From positions 1 to 55,784 of the forward strand of contig CAJATL010000108.1 in the NCBI GenBank assembly GCA_903944895.1: 55,784 nt of DNA, given 5' to 3'. The DNA is from an uncultured Bacteroidota bacterium (GTDB lineage Bacteria; Bacteroidota; Bacteroidia; Bacteroidales; 4484-276). Made by a program: the position numbers and the translations under genes. Positions 37,392 through 45,678 of this stretch are shown here, piece by piece. Each line of letters begins with the position of its first letter. Positions within the stretch are counted from its first letter, which is position 1. The notes under the pieces were generated by a model. The model worked only from the letters and a program-made list of their open reading frames with translations. It made no database searches and was not told the origin of the DNA.

Positions 37392-39092
37392 TCAATACTT
37401 TACAGCATGTAAAACATCATACTTTCCGTTGTAAATCACCTTTACAAAGTAAAGCCCTGCCTGAAGCTGTCGAAAACCATTTAGTTCAATATCTGTGATT
37501 AATCCTGCATCGAATTTTGAAACAAAAAGTTGTTTTCCACCAAAAGCATAAGCCTCCACTGTCACCGGACTTTCAATCAGCGTGTTAGCCGTAAGAAAAG
37601 TTGTTCCGGAAAAAGGATTTGGTGACAAGGTGAAAACAGGTAATTCATTTTCCAGGTCTTTGCCTAATGAAACATAAAGCAGTACATTGTATGTTGCCAT
37701 GATGTCGGGAATGCCCCATCCCATGAAATTATCGGGGGAAGTGGATTGAGAAGCGTTTGCTTTCAATGCTGAGCTTATGTTTTCGGCAGAAACATTGGGT
37801 ACCGCCTGCCAGAGGCAAGCCAATGCACCGGCAACAATGGGTGTTGAAAACGAAGTTCCTGTGCCAACTGTTAGTACTCCGTTTCCATAAATGATAGCAG
37901 TGTTGTATCCTTGAGCCATCACATCAGGTTTAATTCTTCCATCGGCGGTTGGCCCCTTTCCGGTTAATTCCTGGTAAATTCCGCTTTCATTCACTGCACC
38001 AATGGCCAAAACGCTATCGCCATCAGCGGGAGTGCAAACATGAAACCATGGGCTTTCACCATCATTTCCAGCACAATTTAAAACAAGAATACCCCTGCTG
38101 GCTGCAATGTCTCCTGCACGGGCAATTGGTGTTGTGTTGCCGTCGAGATCGGAATAGGAATGGTTATAAGCAGGATTGTCGAATAACGTGTATCCCAGTG
38201 AAGAAGTGATGATATCCACGCCGGCACTGTCAGCAAGTTCTGCGCCTGCAACCCAGTTATATTCTTCCAGTAAATACTCCCCGCCCCAGCCATCTTCGGT
38301 ACGAATCAACCAATAAGCAGCATCGGGAGCTGTACCGATAATCTGACCCGGAAGATTTGCCCCCATAATTGACAATACGCTCTCACCATGTGTATGATTT
38401 TGAAATACATTACCGCCGGGTGTCGCAAAATCACGGGTTCCGGCAATCAGATTTTGTTGCCACAAATAGGCAAATGCTTCCCCCTGATCCACATCCCAAA
38501 AGCCGGCATCAAGAACAGCTACCATCATACCCTGACCTGTAAAACCCAGGTCGTGTAATTGATTAACACCAATCATCGAAACCTGATTCCAGGCATTTCC
38601 ATAATCCAGGCTGCCTGTTGATTTATTGCCTGATGGAATTGTTGGCTGGCCAATTTTATGAGGTGGGATTGCATCTAACTCATTAAGATTATTAACTCCC
38701 GAACTACCTTTTACACCATCTTGCCCCCCTTTACTGGCCAGATTGATAGAATCAACAAAAGGAAGTGCCAAAATTGCCCCGAGTACAGAAGGGCTATCTG
38801 TGCTGATGGCAACCGCATTTAACCACTTTATCGGATAGAGAAAAACTGCTCCTGTTGCACTAATCTGACTGATGTATGAAGGTGTGACTGGCAAATCCTT
38901 TTCATCGAGGGCAATGTTATACTTGATGCGTCGGTCAATGGCCCGTGCTGAAAGGAATTCCTCCGGATTGTTCAATGAGTATGGAGAATTGTTTTTATCC
39001 GTAAGAAATACAACATGTTTTTCCAATACTTTCTGGGCATTTAAAATGTAGAATGAGGCCAGCAGAAAAATTAAGGTAAAGAAGTGTTTCAT
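37392..39092 (-). CDS. Subtilisin-like serine peptidase (S8) with T9SS sorting domain
   Basis: This is a secreted serine endopeptidase. The ATG at 39092 (566 aa) is preferred because it gives a signal peptide (MKHFFTLIFLLASFYILNAQ); a longer frame from 39164 would bury it. Residues about 21-120 form a propeptide (HVVFLTDKNN...FLSARAIDRRIKY). The catalytic domain has Asp in VAVLDAGFWDVD (D195), His in NHTHGES (H235), the oxyanion Asn in NCAGNDG, and Ser in GTSFSTPIVAGAL (S414), so the triad is intact. The C-terminal 75 residues are a type-A T9SS sorting domain (FTLSPNPFSGTTFL...GLYFVKVIYNGK) ending in HAVKY. It is transcribed away from the ECF sigma gene, with 281 bp between starts. It could process or degrade extracellular proteins; the substrate is unknown. 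Confidence 0.92.
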   Translation of the reverse strand: MKHFFTLIFLLASFYILNAQKVLEKHVVFLTDKNNSPYSLNNPEEFLSARAIDRRIKYNIALDEKDLPVTPSYISQISATGAVFLYPIKWLNAVAISTDSPSVLGAILALPFVDSINLASKGGQDGVKGSSGVNNLNELDAIPPHKIGQPTIPSGNKSTGSLDYGNAWNQVSMIGVNQLHDLGFTGQGMMVAVLDAGFWDVDQGEAFAYLWQQNLIAGTRDFATPGGNVFQNHTHGESVLSIMGANLPGQIIGTAPDAAYWLIRTEDGWGGEYLLEEYNWVAGAELADSAGVDIITSSLGYTLFDNPAYNHSYSDLDGNTTPIARAGDIAASRGILVLNCAGNDGESPWFHVCTPADGDSVLAIGAVNESGIYQELTGKGPTADGRIKPDVMAQGYNTAIIYGNGVLTVGTGTSFSTPIVAGALACLWQAVPNVSAENISSALKANASQSTSPDNFMGWGIPDIMATYNVLLYVSLGKDLENELPVFTLSPNPFSGTTFLTANTLIESPVTVEAYAFGGKQLFVSKFDAGLITDIELNGFRQLQAGLYFVKVIYNGKYDVLHAVKY

Positions 39093-39373
39093 AATAAAAG
39101 CATAACAAAGTAAATAGTTAAGTGAAAAACCAAAGCAAAAATTATCAATTAATGAAGCTTTCATCCTAATCTATCAGCAAAAATAGGTGTTTATGAAATT
39201 CAATATCAATAAATTGTGTTTATGATTCAATTAACACAACATATTTCCCAGAAATGATAAAGGGAAACTAATTTCTCAGACCAGTGATAGTTTGTCCTGG
39301 AAATGTATTTTTTGGTTTATTTTGCAGCAGGATGCAACCATTTTGCTCAATCTGCACCTATTAAGCCGGAAGC

Positions 39374-40012
39374 ATGGACGAAAAAACACTTATCAACGCA
39401 TGTAAAAAGGCAGAAGTTTCTGCACTAAAAATTCTTTACGAACGATATTATGCGATGATGTTTGGAATTTGTCTGCGCTATGTGAGAAACAAAGCAGATG
39501 CTGAAGACCTTGTTCAGGAAGGCTTTATGAAGGTTTTTAAAGACATCGGTGCATTTGAAGGGAAAGGCTCATTTGAAGGTTGGCTGAAAAGGGTGATGAT
39601 TAATCATACATTATCCTCATTAAGGAAAACCAAAAAAGAATTTGCCCATGATAACATCGATTCGATAGCCGGAAATGAGGCAGAACAAATTGAAGAAGAT
39701 GATATTACGATAGAAAGTCAGATTAAAAATACAGATTTTACAAAAGAAGAGTTGATTGAAATTATTCAAAGTTTGCCACCAGGATATCAGCAGGTATTAA
39801 ACCTGTACATTATCGATGGTTACAAACATCACGAAATTGCCAAAATGCTCAATATTAGTGAGGGGACATCGAAGTCGCAACTTAACAGGGGCCGGAAACT
39901 GGCCGTAAGCAAGTTGTACAAAAAGGTCAGCGAAAAGGAATTGATGAAAAACGGCAACTCAGATTTTGAAGAAAACCTCAACTCGGTTAAACTTGCACAT
40001 CATGAAAGATAA
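39374..40012 (+). CDS. ECF-family RNA polymerase sigma factor
   Basis: The 212-aa protein is a typical Bacteroidota ECF sigma factor. Region 2 (about 20-90) has YAMMFGICLRYVRNKADAEDLVQEGFMKVF and FEGWLKRVMINHTL. Region 4 (about 133-185) has IIQSLPPGYQQVLNLYIIDGYKHHEIAKMLNISEGTSKSQLNRGR, a complete helix-turn-helix. A 25-residue C-terminal tail extends past the usual end. The next gene starts inside its last codons (11-bp overlap), as for a sigma/anti-sigma pair. It probably transcribes the downstream surface-protein genes and possibly itself. A TTTG at 39291 and a TATTTTG at 39318-39324 are a possible vegetative promoter but do not match the consensus spacing well. Confidence 0.92.
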   Translation: MDEKTLINACKKAEVSALKILYERYYAMMFGICLRYVRNKADAEDLVQEGFMKVFKDIGAFEGKGSFEGWLKRVMINHTLSSLRKTKKEFAHDNIDSIAGNEAEQIEEDDITIESQIKNTDFTKEELIEIIQSLPPGYQQVLNLYIIDGYKHHEIAKMLNISEGTSKSQLNRGRKLAVSKLYKKVSEKELMKNGNSDFEENLNSVKLAHHER

Positions 40013-40589
40013 TAACAAATATGTTGACGATAAACTCCGGGAATTGGCCGATTTTAAGCCAAAAGTGGATCCTGACTGGGATGCATTCTATTTAAAAAAC
40101 CAGGAAGAAATCACGATTTTAGGCCAGGGATCCGGCAAAACAACAATTGATAAAATTGCTTCATCAGCTACACTCAAAAACACCATTATCATACTATCGG
40201 TAATTACGGTTTTTGTGGTTGGAATTTTTTTTATTACCGACAATTCCAACAAAACAGCGCCTGCTACCAAAACCAATGAAATTGAGGTTTACAAGTCAAA
40301 CGAAGAAATTATCCAGGTTGCACCATCAAACGAAAACCAGAACAATCAGCTTCCGATAAATGAGATCATCAGCCCAGCAGCGATCGAAAAAGTAACCGGT
40401 AAAACCGAAATTCAGCAATCAGAAAAACCTGCCTTGATTATCGAAGAGCAGAATCTGACCAACGTCCCGGGTGAAAAAGTCATGGAGAATTCGACCAAAC
40501 AGGATTCATTAACCGAAAAGCCGGTGATTATCAGGAAAACAGTCATTGTCAAGGATACCATCAGCATAAAACGCCCGGGCAGCAGGTGA
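40002..40589 (+). CDS. Single-pass membrane protein, probable anti-sigma factor
   Basis: The chosen ATG at 40002 (195 aa) overlaps the sigma gene end; a frame from 39966 would only add twelve residues. A charged cytoplasmic N-terminus of about 60 residues (MKDNNKYVDDKLRELADFKP) precedes one transmembrane helix (about 62-82, TIIILSVITVFVVGIFFI). The periplasmic part is rich in N, E, Q and K and ends with VIVKDTISIKRPGSR. Size, topology and position fit an anti-sigma protein that holds the ECF factor at the membrane, but no zinc-binding or known anti-sigma domain is visible. The C-terminal D-T-I pattern recurs in the next protein. Confidence 0.65.
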   Translation: MKDNNKYVDDKLRELADFKPKVDPDWDAFYLKNQEEITILGQGSGKTTIDKIASSATLKNTIIILSVITVFVVGIFFITDNSNKTAPATKTNEIEVYKSNEEIIQVAPSNENQNNQLPINEIISPAAIEKVTGKTEIQQSEKPALIIEEQNLTNVPGEKVMENSTKQDSLTEKPVIIRKTVIVKDTISIKRPGSR

Positions 40590-40678
40590 TTTCTACCGGA
40601 GATTAGACACAGATTAACGTAACTAACATTTAATATTCACTAAAATTACTGACAAAGTACTGGAATTCATCATTTTAA

Positions 40679-42385
40679 ATGAGTAAAGTACAACTTGCTA
40701 TTATTTTAATTTCACTTTTGATATCTCCTGCATTTGCCAAAATTTGTCAGGCCAAGGTTGTTTTGTCTCCGGCCAACTGCGCTGCTTTGCCTGATCCTTC
40801 AACGGATACCATTTTTATTTACGACACCATTTATCAGGTTCATTACGTTTACGACACCATTTTTTATGACGATTCGACTTCCCATTTTCAAATAAAGGAT
40901 TTTGAAGACACGCTCACTTTAAAGCAGAACAGCGCTTCTTACACCAAAAAAGTTTCAGGCACCAGTAAGCCTGATTCTAATCAGGATTCAACCGGTGTTA
41001 TTTTCAAAACATCCTATACTTCTCATTTGGATTTCAATACTATCGGAAAACCGGATGAATTGCCAAAACCCAAAAGGTCGGATGAACCGGAAGGTGTTGG
41101 AGCATCAAAGCCGGCAAATCGTTTACAAACCGATCAGGACAGCAGAATTGCGATGAAACTTCCGTTTATTTTTTATGTCCGCGACACCCTTTATCATGCT
41201 GATACGATTGTAATCATCGAAAATCTTTCGGATACCGTTTTTTACTACAAACTTGCACCCAGGGTCGACACCACCGTTTACCATCAGACCATTATCGAAA
41301 AAAGACAAAATGTTGTTATTGTAAACAATGTGGTTAACGTTAGTATTCGAAAGAAAAGCTACGTGATTGTTGATGATCCGGAAGTTTCAGACTTCAGAAA
41401 TTATCTTTTTAGTGGTGATCCACGATTAAGTAACGGCTCGGTTGATGATTTAAGCGAATCCCAAAAAACAATGGAGACCAGACGAATAAAAAGAAATGCT
41501 CAAAAATTAAACTTCAAAAGTGTAAACACCAGAGCATCGCACCGTGATTTGAATAACCCTTCCAGAACAATTTCTGATACCAGAAACCTGAAACATCAGG
41601 CGTTCATTGAAGCTGGTGCATCATTGCTCATTCCGACAATCACGTTTACTTCAAAAAATGAAGATTCCGGCGAAAATGTTGGTTTGTTAAACGAAAATCT
41701 TAGCCCACAGCTTTCTTACGGAATATCTGCCGGATTGAAATATTACCGCAAAAATGTTGGGTTTGAAACCGGCCTTAACTTCATCCGTCAGAACTTTAAG
41801 TACCTGCACCAAAGTTCGGTTTACGAAAAAGATTCATCCTATTACTGGGATTATTTTGATAACGAAAAATACATTAACGACACAACCTGGTACCTCGATC
41901 TGGACTGGTATTTATCAACCGGCCAAACACGATTCCTGCCAAATGTCGATTCGACCCTGACCCTTTTTACGGATTCGATTTTAGCCTTAAAATACGATTC
42001 GTCGGCAGTGCAACGCCAAACAACCTATAAAAATTCATTTTCGTACCTCGAAATACCGCTCATCGTGCGTTACCCGCTTGTCAGTGGGAATTTGTTTTGC
42101 GATGCAGCCGTTGGCCTGATCCCTTCATTTCTGATTGCCCGAACCGGAAATATTTTATCGGATAAAAATGATGAGATGATCAAAACCAGGGACCTGGAAT
42201 TCGATTCCGGGTTTAACCTTGCCTTTTACGGGGCCGTAACGCTTGGATATAAAATGAATGAAAAGTACGCCCTGCTGGCAGAACCATTTATTAAAAGGAC
42301 AATTTATTCCGGACTTGAAAATGACAATATTTCGATGAAATCAAATTCATGGGGCATTAAATTTACTGTTTCGTGTTGTTTTTAA
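40679..42385 (+). CDS. Outer-membrane beta-barrel protein with repeated D-T-I motifs
   Basis: The 568-aa protein has a signal peptide (MSKVQLAIILISLLISPAFA). Residues about 40-220 contain repeated short beta-like elements with the pattern D-T-[IL]-[FY] (DTIFIYDTIYQ, VYDTIFYDD, VRDTLYHADT). From about 300 onward alternating hydrophobic residues, aromatic-ended strands and turns (EAGASLLIPTITF, SYGISAGLKYYRKNVGFETG, SYLEIPLIVRYPL, WGIKFTVSCCF) look like a small beta-barrel of the outer-membrane (OMP_b-brl/PorT-like) type. The last residue is Phe, as common in barrels. It sits between the sigma/anti-sigma pair and two PKD proteins, all in the same direction, and could sense or anchor the cell-surface proteins. 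Specific function is unknown. Confidence 0.7.
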   Translation: MSKVQLAIILISLLISPAFAKICQAKVVLSPANCAALPDPSTDTIFIYDTIYQVHYVYDTIFYDDSTSHFQIKDFEDTLTLKQNSASYTKKVSGTSKPDSNQDSTGVIFKTSYTSHLDFNTIGKPDELPKPKRSDEPEGVGASKPANRLQTDQDSRIAMKLPFIFYVRDTLYHADTIVIIENLSDTVFYYKLAPRVDTTVYHQTIIEKRQNVVIVNNVVNVSIRKKSYVIVDDPEVSDFRNYLFSGDPRLSNGSVDDLSESQKTMETRRIKRNAQKLNFKSVNTRASHRDLNNPSRTISDTRNLKHQAFIEAGASLLIPTITFTSKNEDSGENVGLLNENLSPQLSYGISAGLKYYRKNVGFETGLNFIRQNFKYLHQSSVYEKDSSYYWDYFDNEKYINDTTWYLDLDWYLSTGQTRFLPNVDSTLTLFTDSILALKYDSSAVQRQTTYKNSFSYLEIPLIVRYPLVSGNLFCDAAVGLIPSFLIARTGNILSDKNDEMIKTRDLEFDSGFNLAFYGAVTLGYKMNEKYALLAEPFIKRTIYSGLENDNISMKSNSWGIKFTVSCCF

Positions 42386-42408
42386 TAAATTCAAAATCAG
42401 AATTTAAA

Positions 42409-45400
42409 ATGAAAATTCAAATACAAATAATTGCTTTTCTGATGGTATTACTGATGATACCCGGGAAGTTGATATTTGCCGAAAACTACCATATTGCTGG
42501 CTACGTGCTTCAGGAAAACGACAGCACGCCGGTGCGCAACGAAATTGTCGAAATCCACGACCAGTCTGGTGCAAATATCACCTCGTTTTTAACCAACGAT
42601 CACGGGCTTTATTCAGGCTTTTTTGAAATTTCACCAGCCAGCTCACCTTTCGTTATTGTCGAATTATCGCGCCATTGCGGAGATTCGATTTTTAATTATA
42701 ATGAAGAAATCAACCTGCTTAACCCTTATCTCACCTGTAACTTTTTTGTTTGCAACGATCATCCCTGCAAAGCAAATTTTGCCTGGCAACAGATGTTCCT
42801 CGATAGCCTTTTGTACCAGTTTACCGATGTTTCGGAGGGTGACTTTACCGGGTGGCTGTGGGATTTTGAAGACGGAACATTTTCGACCGAACAAAACCCA
42901 TCGCACAAGTTTGAGGAAGAAGGAACTTACCACGTGAAACTTACCATTAGCGGCGAGAATTGCGATCATACCCGGATGAAAGTCATCTTTGCGCATTTTG
43001 ATGATTGTGTCGCCCAGTTTTCGTACCAGCAATTAAACCAGGGAAATAACCTTGTGGTGCAGTTTACCGACGAATCACTCGGAAATCATGATGAATGGTT
43101 TTGGGAATTTGACGATGGAGCGACTTCAAACGAGCAGAACCCAATCCATGAATACGATCATCCTGGCAGTTATGATGTTAAACTCAGTATTTTTGGCCAG
43201 AGCTGTCCGGGAAATACCAATACCCACCAACCAGTTTTGGTTAAACCAGGACCTGAGTGTTTTGCACTTTTTAATTCGTACCAGCAAAATGACCCGGAGT
43301 TAAAGGTTACATTTACTGATTTATCCATTGGTCAGGCCAGTTACTGGCTTTGGGATTTTGGCGATGGAAACATGAGCAACCTCCAAAATCCGGTTCATAT
43401 TTACGAAAATCCGGGTGATTTTGAGGTTTCGTTTGCTATTTCAAACCCAACCTGCAACGATACTTATTCCCGCTTTCTAACTATTGAGCAGGATACAACA
43501 TGCTTTGCTGATTTCGATTATCAGCAAAACCCGGTTCAGGAGCCGGTTATTGAGTTTACAAACTTATCGGTTGGTGAAAACCTGGTGTTTTACTGGGATT
43601 TTGGCGATGGTGCCACCTCTCAGGAAACCTCGCCGGTGCATGAGTTTGAATCGTTCGGAGTTTATAATGTGGCACTGAAAATTGTTGGGCTGGGCTGCTC
43701 AGATTCGTTAACAAAGCAAATCGAAGTTAGCGAGACAATCCCCTGCCAGGCGGATTTTTCGTTTTCAAGCCAAAACCCTGAAGCCCTCGAAATTTCATTC
43801 ATCAACGAATCAACAGGCGCGATAAACAGCTTTGCCTGGAATTTTGGCGACGGTAATTTTTCGACCGAAGAAAATCCGGTTCACACCTATGCTCAGTCAG
43901 GGATTTATATTGCAGGGCTAACTGTTTTTGCTGAAGGCTGCACCGATTCAATCCAGAAGACTATCGAAATTACCGAACCTGTTTTTTGTGAAGCCGGTTT
44001 TTCGTTCTCAAGCCAAAGCCCCGAAGCCCTCGAAATTTCCTTCATCAACCAATCAACAGGCCCAATAAATAGCTTTAGCTGGGATTTTGGTGATGGTAAT
44101 TTTTCGATAGAAGAAAATCCGGTTCACACCTACGCTCAATCAGGAATGTATATTGTCGAACTTGCCGTTTTTGCTGATGGTTGCAGCGATTCGATCCAAA
44201 AAACCGTCGAAATTACCGAAACGGTTTTTTGTGATGCCGGTTTTTCGTTTTCAAGCCAAAGTCCCGAAGCCCTCGAAATTTCCTTCACCAGCCAATCAAC
44301 AGGTGCAATCGATAGTTTTGCCTGGGATTTTGGTGATGGCAGTTTTTCTGAACAAGAAAATCCGGTTCACACCTATACTCAATCAGGAATTTATATTGTC
44401 GAACTTGCCGTTTTTGCTGTTGGCTGCGCTGATTCGGTCCAAAAGTCTGTCGAAATTACCGAACCGGTTTTTTGTGATGCCGCTTTTACCATCGAACAGG
44501 AATATCCGCAATGCAGGCTGGCTTCCTTTGTCAATCAATCGATCGGGAATAATTTTACTTCAAGCTGGGATTTTGGAGATGGTACAATCTCGACAGAAAC
44601 CAACCCTCAGCACGAGTATGCCGGACCAGGTTTTTTCACGGTGACGCTCAGCATCTCAACTTCCGACCTTTGCGGCGATACCTTGAGTCGCAATCTTGAA
44701 GTTCTGCCACCGCTTAAATTGTCGGGAAGCGTGATGGCAGGTTCAAACAAACTAAAACTGGGGAATGTTTTTCTTTACAAAAAAGAAGCTTCCGGCGAGT
44801 TGAGCATTTTTGACCAATCAACACTCGAAACCGGCAATTTTGATTTTTCAGGGCTAACTCCAGGTAATTATTTTGTTCAGGCTATTCCCGATTTCGATTT
44901 TCCCTACCCGGTGATTCCCAACTATTTTCCGACGTATGCCGGCGAAAAGACAAACTGGCCGGAAGCCACGATTTTTGAAACCGGCAGTTTGCCCGACAGT
45001 GTGCAAATAGATCTTTTGCATTTTGATGATTTTTTCGACGGAGAAGCTTCGATAAGCGGTAAAGTTGTTCGAAATCAAGGAACTCAGAACTTCCCCGTAA
45101 TAATTTATCTTACAGATGAAACGAACACTTTATTGAGTTATAAAATCACCGACGAACAAAATCAGTTCGATTTTTTGGAAATCCCTTACGGGAATTACAA
45201 AATTTATCCCGAAAAAGCAGGAAAAGCCGGACAGGCTTTTTGGGTTGATCTTACCGAAGAAAAACCCGGGAGCCACGGCATCATCTTCACCGAAACCGAA
45301 ACTGCGATCGTTCCTGATTTAACAGCCATTGGGGAATTGGCAAAGGCAAATATTCTGATAAATCCAAATCCTGCCAGCAGTTTCGTTAGCATCCAACTTA

Positions 45401-45585
45401 ACGAATTGTCTCAAAAACAAAATCAGGTTTTAATCTATAAAACCGACATGACTTTAGCTGCGACCTATTCCTTTGCTGGCAATAATTACTTAATTAATGT
45501 TTCAAATTTGGATAACGGGCTATACATTTTAGACATCAATTCCGACACAGGAAAAGTCCATAAAAAACTTATCATTCAACATTGA
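42409..45585 (+). CDS. Large T9SS-secreted protein with eight PKD repeats
   Basis: The start at 42409 (1058 aa) is preferred because it begins with a signal peptide (MKIQIQIIAFLMVLLMIPGK); the frame is open from a GTG at 42373. A carboxypeptidase-regulatory-like domain (about 22-110) is followed by eight PKD domains (about 119-766). Each has W-[DE/N]-F-[GE]-D-G near its centre and a conserved Cys at the start and another late in the domain, presumably forming disulfides. Two B-repeat-like Ig domains follow (LKLSGSVMAGSNKLKLGNV; ASISGKVVRNQG), then a type-A T9SS sorting domain (INPNPASSFV...KKLIIQH). PKD repeats 5-7 are nearly identical. No catalytic domain is seen, so a surface structural or binding role is likely. 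The gene starts 23 bp after its neighbour's stop. Confidence 0.9.
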   Translation: MKIQIQIIAFLMVLLMIPGKLIFAENYHIAGYVLQENDSTPVRNEIVEIHDQSGANITSFLTNDHGLYSGFFEISPASSPFVIVELSRHCGDSIFNYNEEINLLNPYLTCNFFVCNDHPCKANFAWQQMFLDSLLYQFTDVSEGDFTGWLWDFEDGTFSTEQNPSHKFEEEGTYHVKLTISGENCDHTRMKVIFAHFDDCVAQFSYQQLNQGNNLVVQFTDESLGNHDEWFWEFDDGATSNEQNPIHEYDHPGSYDVKLSIFGQSCPGNTNTHQPVLVKPGPECFALFNSYQQNDPELKVTFTDLSIGQASYWLWDFGDGNMSNLQNPVHIYENPGDFEVSFAISNPTCNDTYSRFLTIEQDTTCFADFDYQQNPVQEPVIEFTNLSVGENLVFYWDFGDGATSQETSPVHEFESFGVYNVALKIVGLGCSDSLTKQIEVSETIPCQADFSFSSQNPEALEISFINESTGAINSFAWNFGDGNFSTEENPVHTYAQSGIYIAGLTVFAEGCTDSIQKTIEITEPVFCEAGFSFSSQSPEALEISFINQSTGPINSFSWDFGDGNFSIEENPVHTYAQSGMYIVELAVFADGCSDSIQKTVEITETVFCDAGFSFSSQSPEALEISFTSQSTGAIDSFAWDFGDGSFSEQENPVHTYTQSGIYIVELAVFAVGCADSVQKSVEITEPVFCDAAFTIEQEYPQCRLASFVNQSIGNNFTSSWDFGDGTISTETNPQHEYAGPGFFTVTLSISTSDLCGDTLSRNLEVLPPLKLSGSVMAGSNKLKLGNVFLYKKEASGELSIFDQSTLETGNFDFSGLTPGNYFVQAIPDFDFPYPVIPNYFPTYAGEKTNWPEATIFETGSLPDSVQIDLLHFDDFFDGEASISGKVVRNQGTQNFPVIIYLTDETNTLLSYKITDEQNQFDFLEIPYGNYKIYPEKAGKAGQAFWVDLTEEKPGSHGIIFTETETAIVPDLTAIGELAKANILINPNPASSFVSIQLNELSQKQNQVLIYKTDMTLAATYSFAGNNYLINVSNLDNGLYILDINSDTGKVHKKLIIQH
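43744..44472 (+). repeat. Three tandem 243-bp units encoding PKD domains
   Basis: Units start at 43744, 43987 and 44230; each is exactly 243 bp and 81 codons. Each opens with a Cys codon and encodes the pattern C-x-A-x-F-S-F-S-S-Q-x-P-E-A-L-E-I-S-F. Substitutions between units are scattered, so the copies have either diverged a little or are being homogenised. The next PKD domain (from 44473) is in phase but clearly different. Confidence 0.85.
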
Positions 45586-45601
45586 TTTTATATTATTGAA
45601 G

Positions 45602-45621
45602 ATGCAACCATTTGCATTTTT
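45602..45621 (+). terminator. Weak hairpin between the two PKD-protein genes
   Basis: ATGCAA (45602-45607) pairs with TTGCAT (45612-45617) around a 4-base loop and is followed by a short T-run (45617-45621). The stem is short and AT-rich, so it may give only partial termination. It starts 17 bp after the stop codon of the eight-PKD gene. Confidence 0.35.
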
Positions 45622-45678
45622 AGCACCTTGTTGTTGTAAAATAAATTAGGTTTAACTAAATTTTAATTAATTATTATC

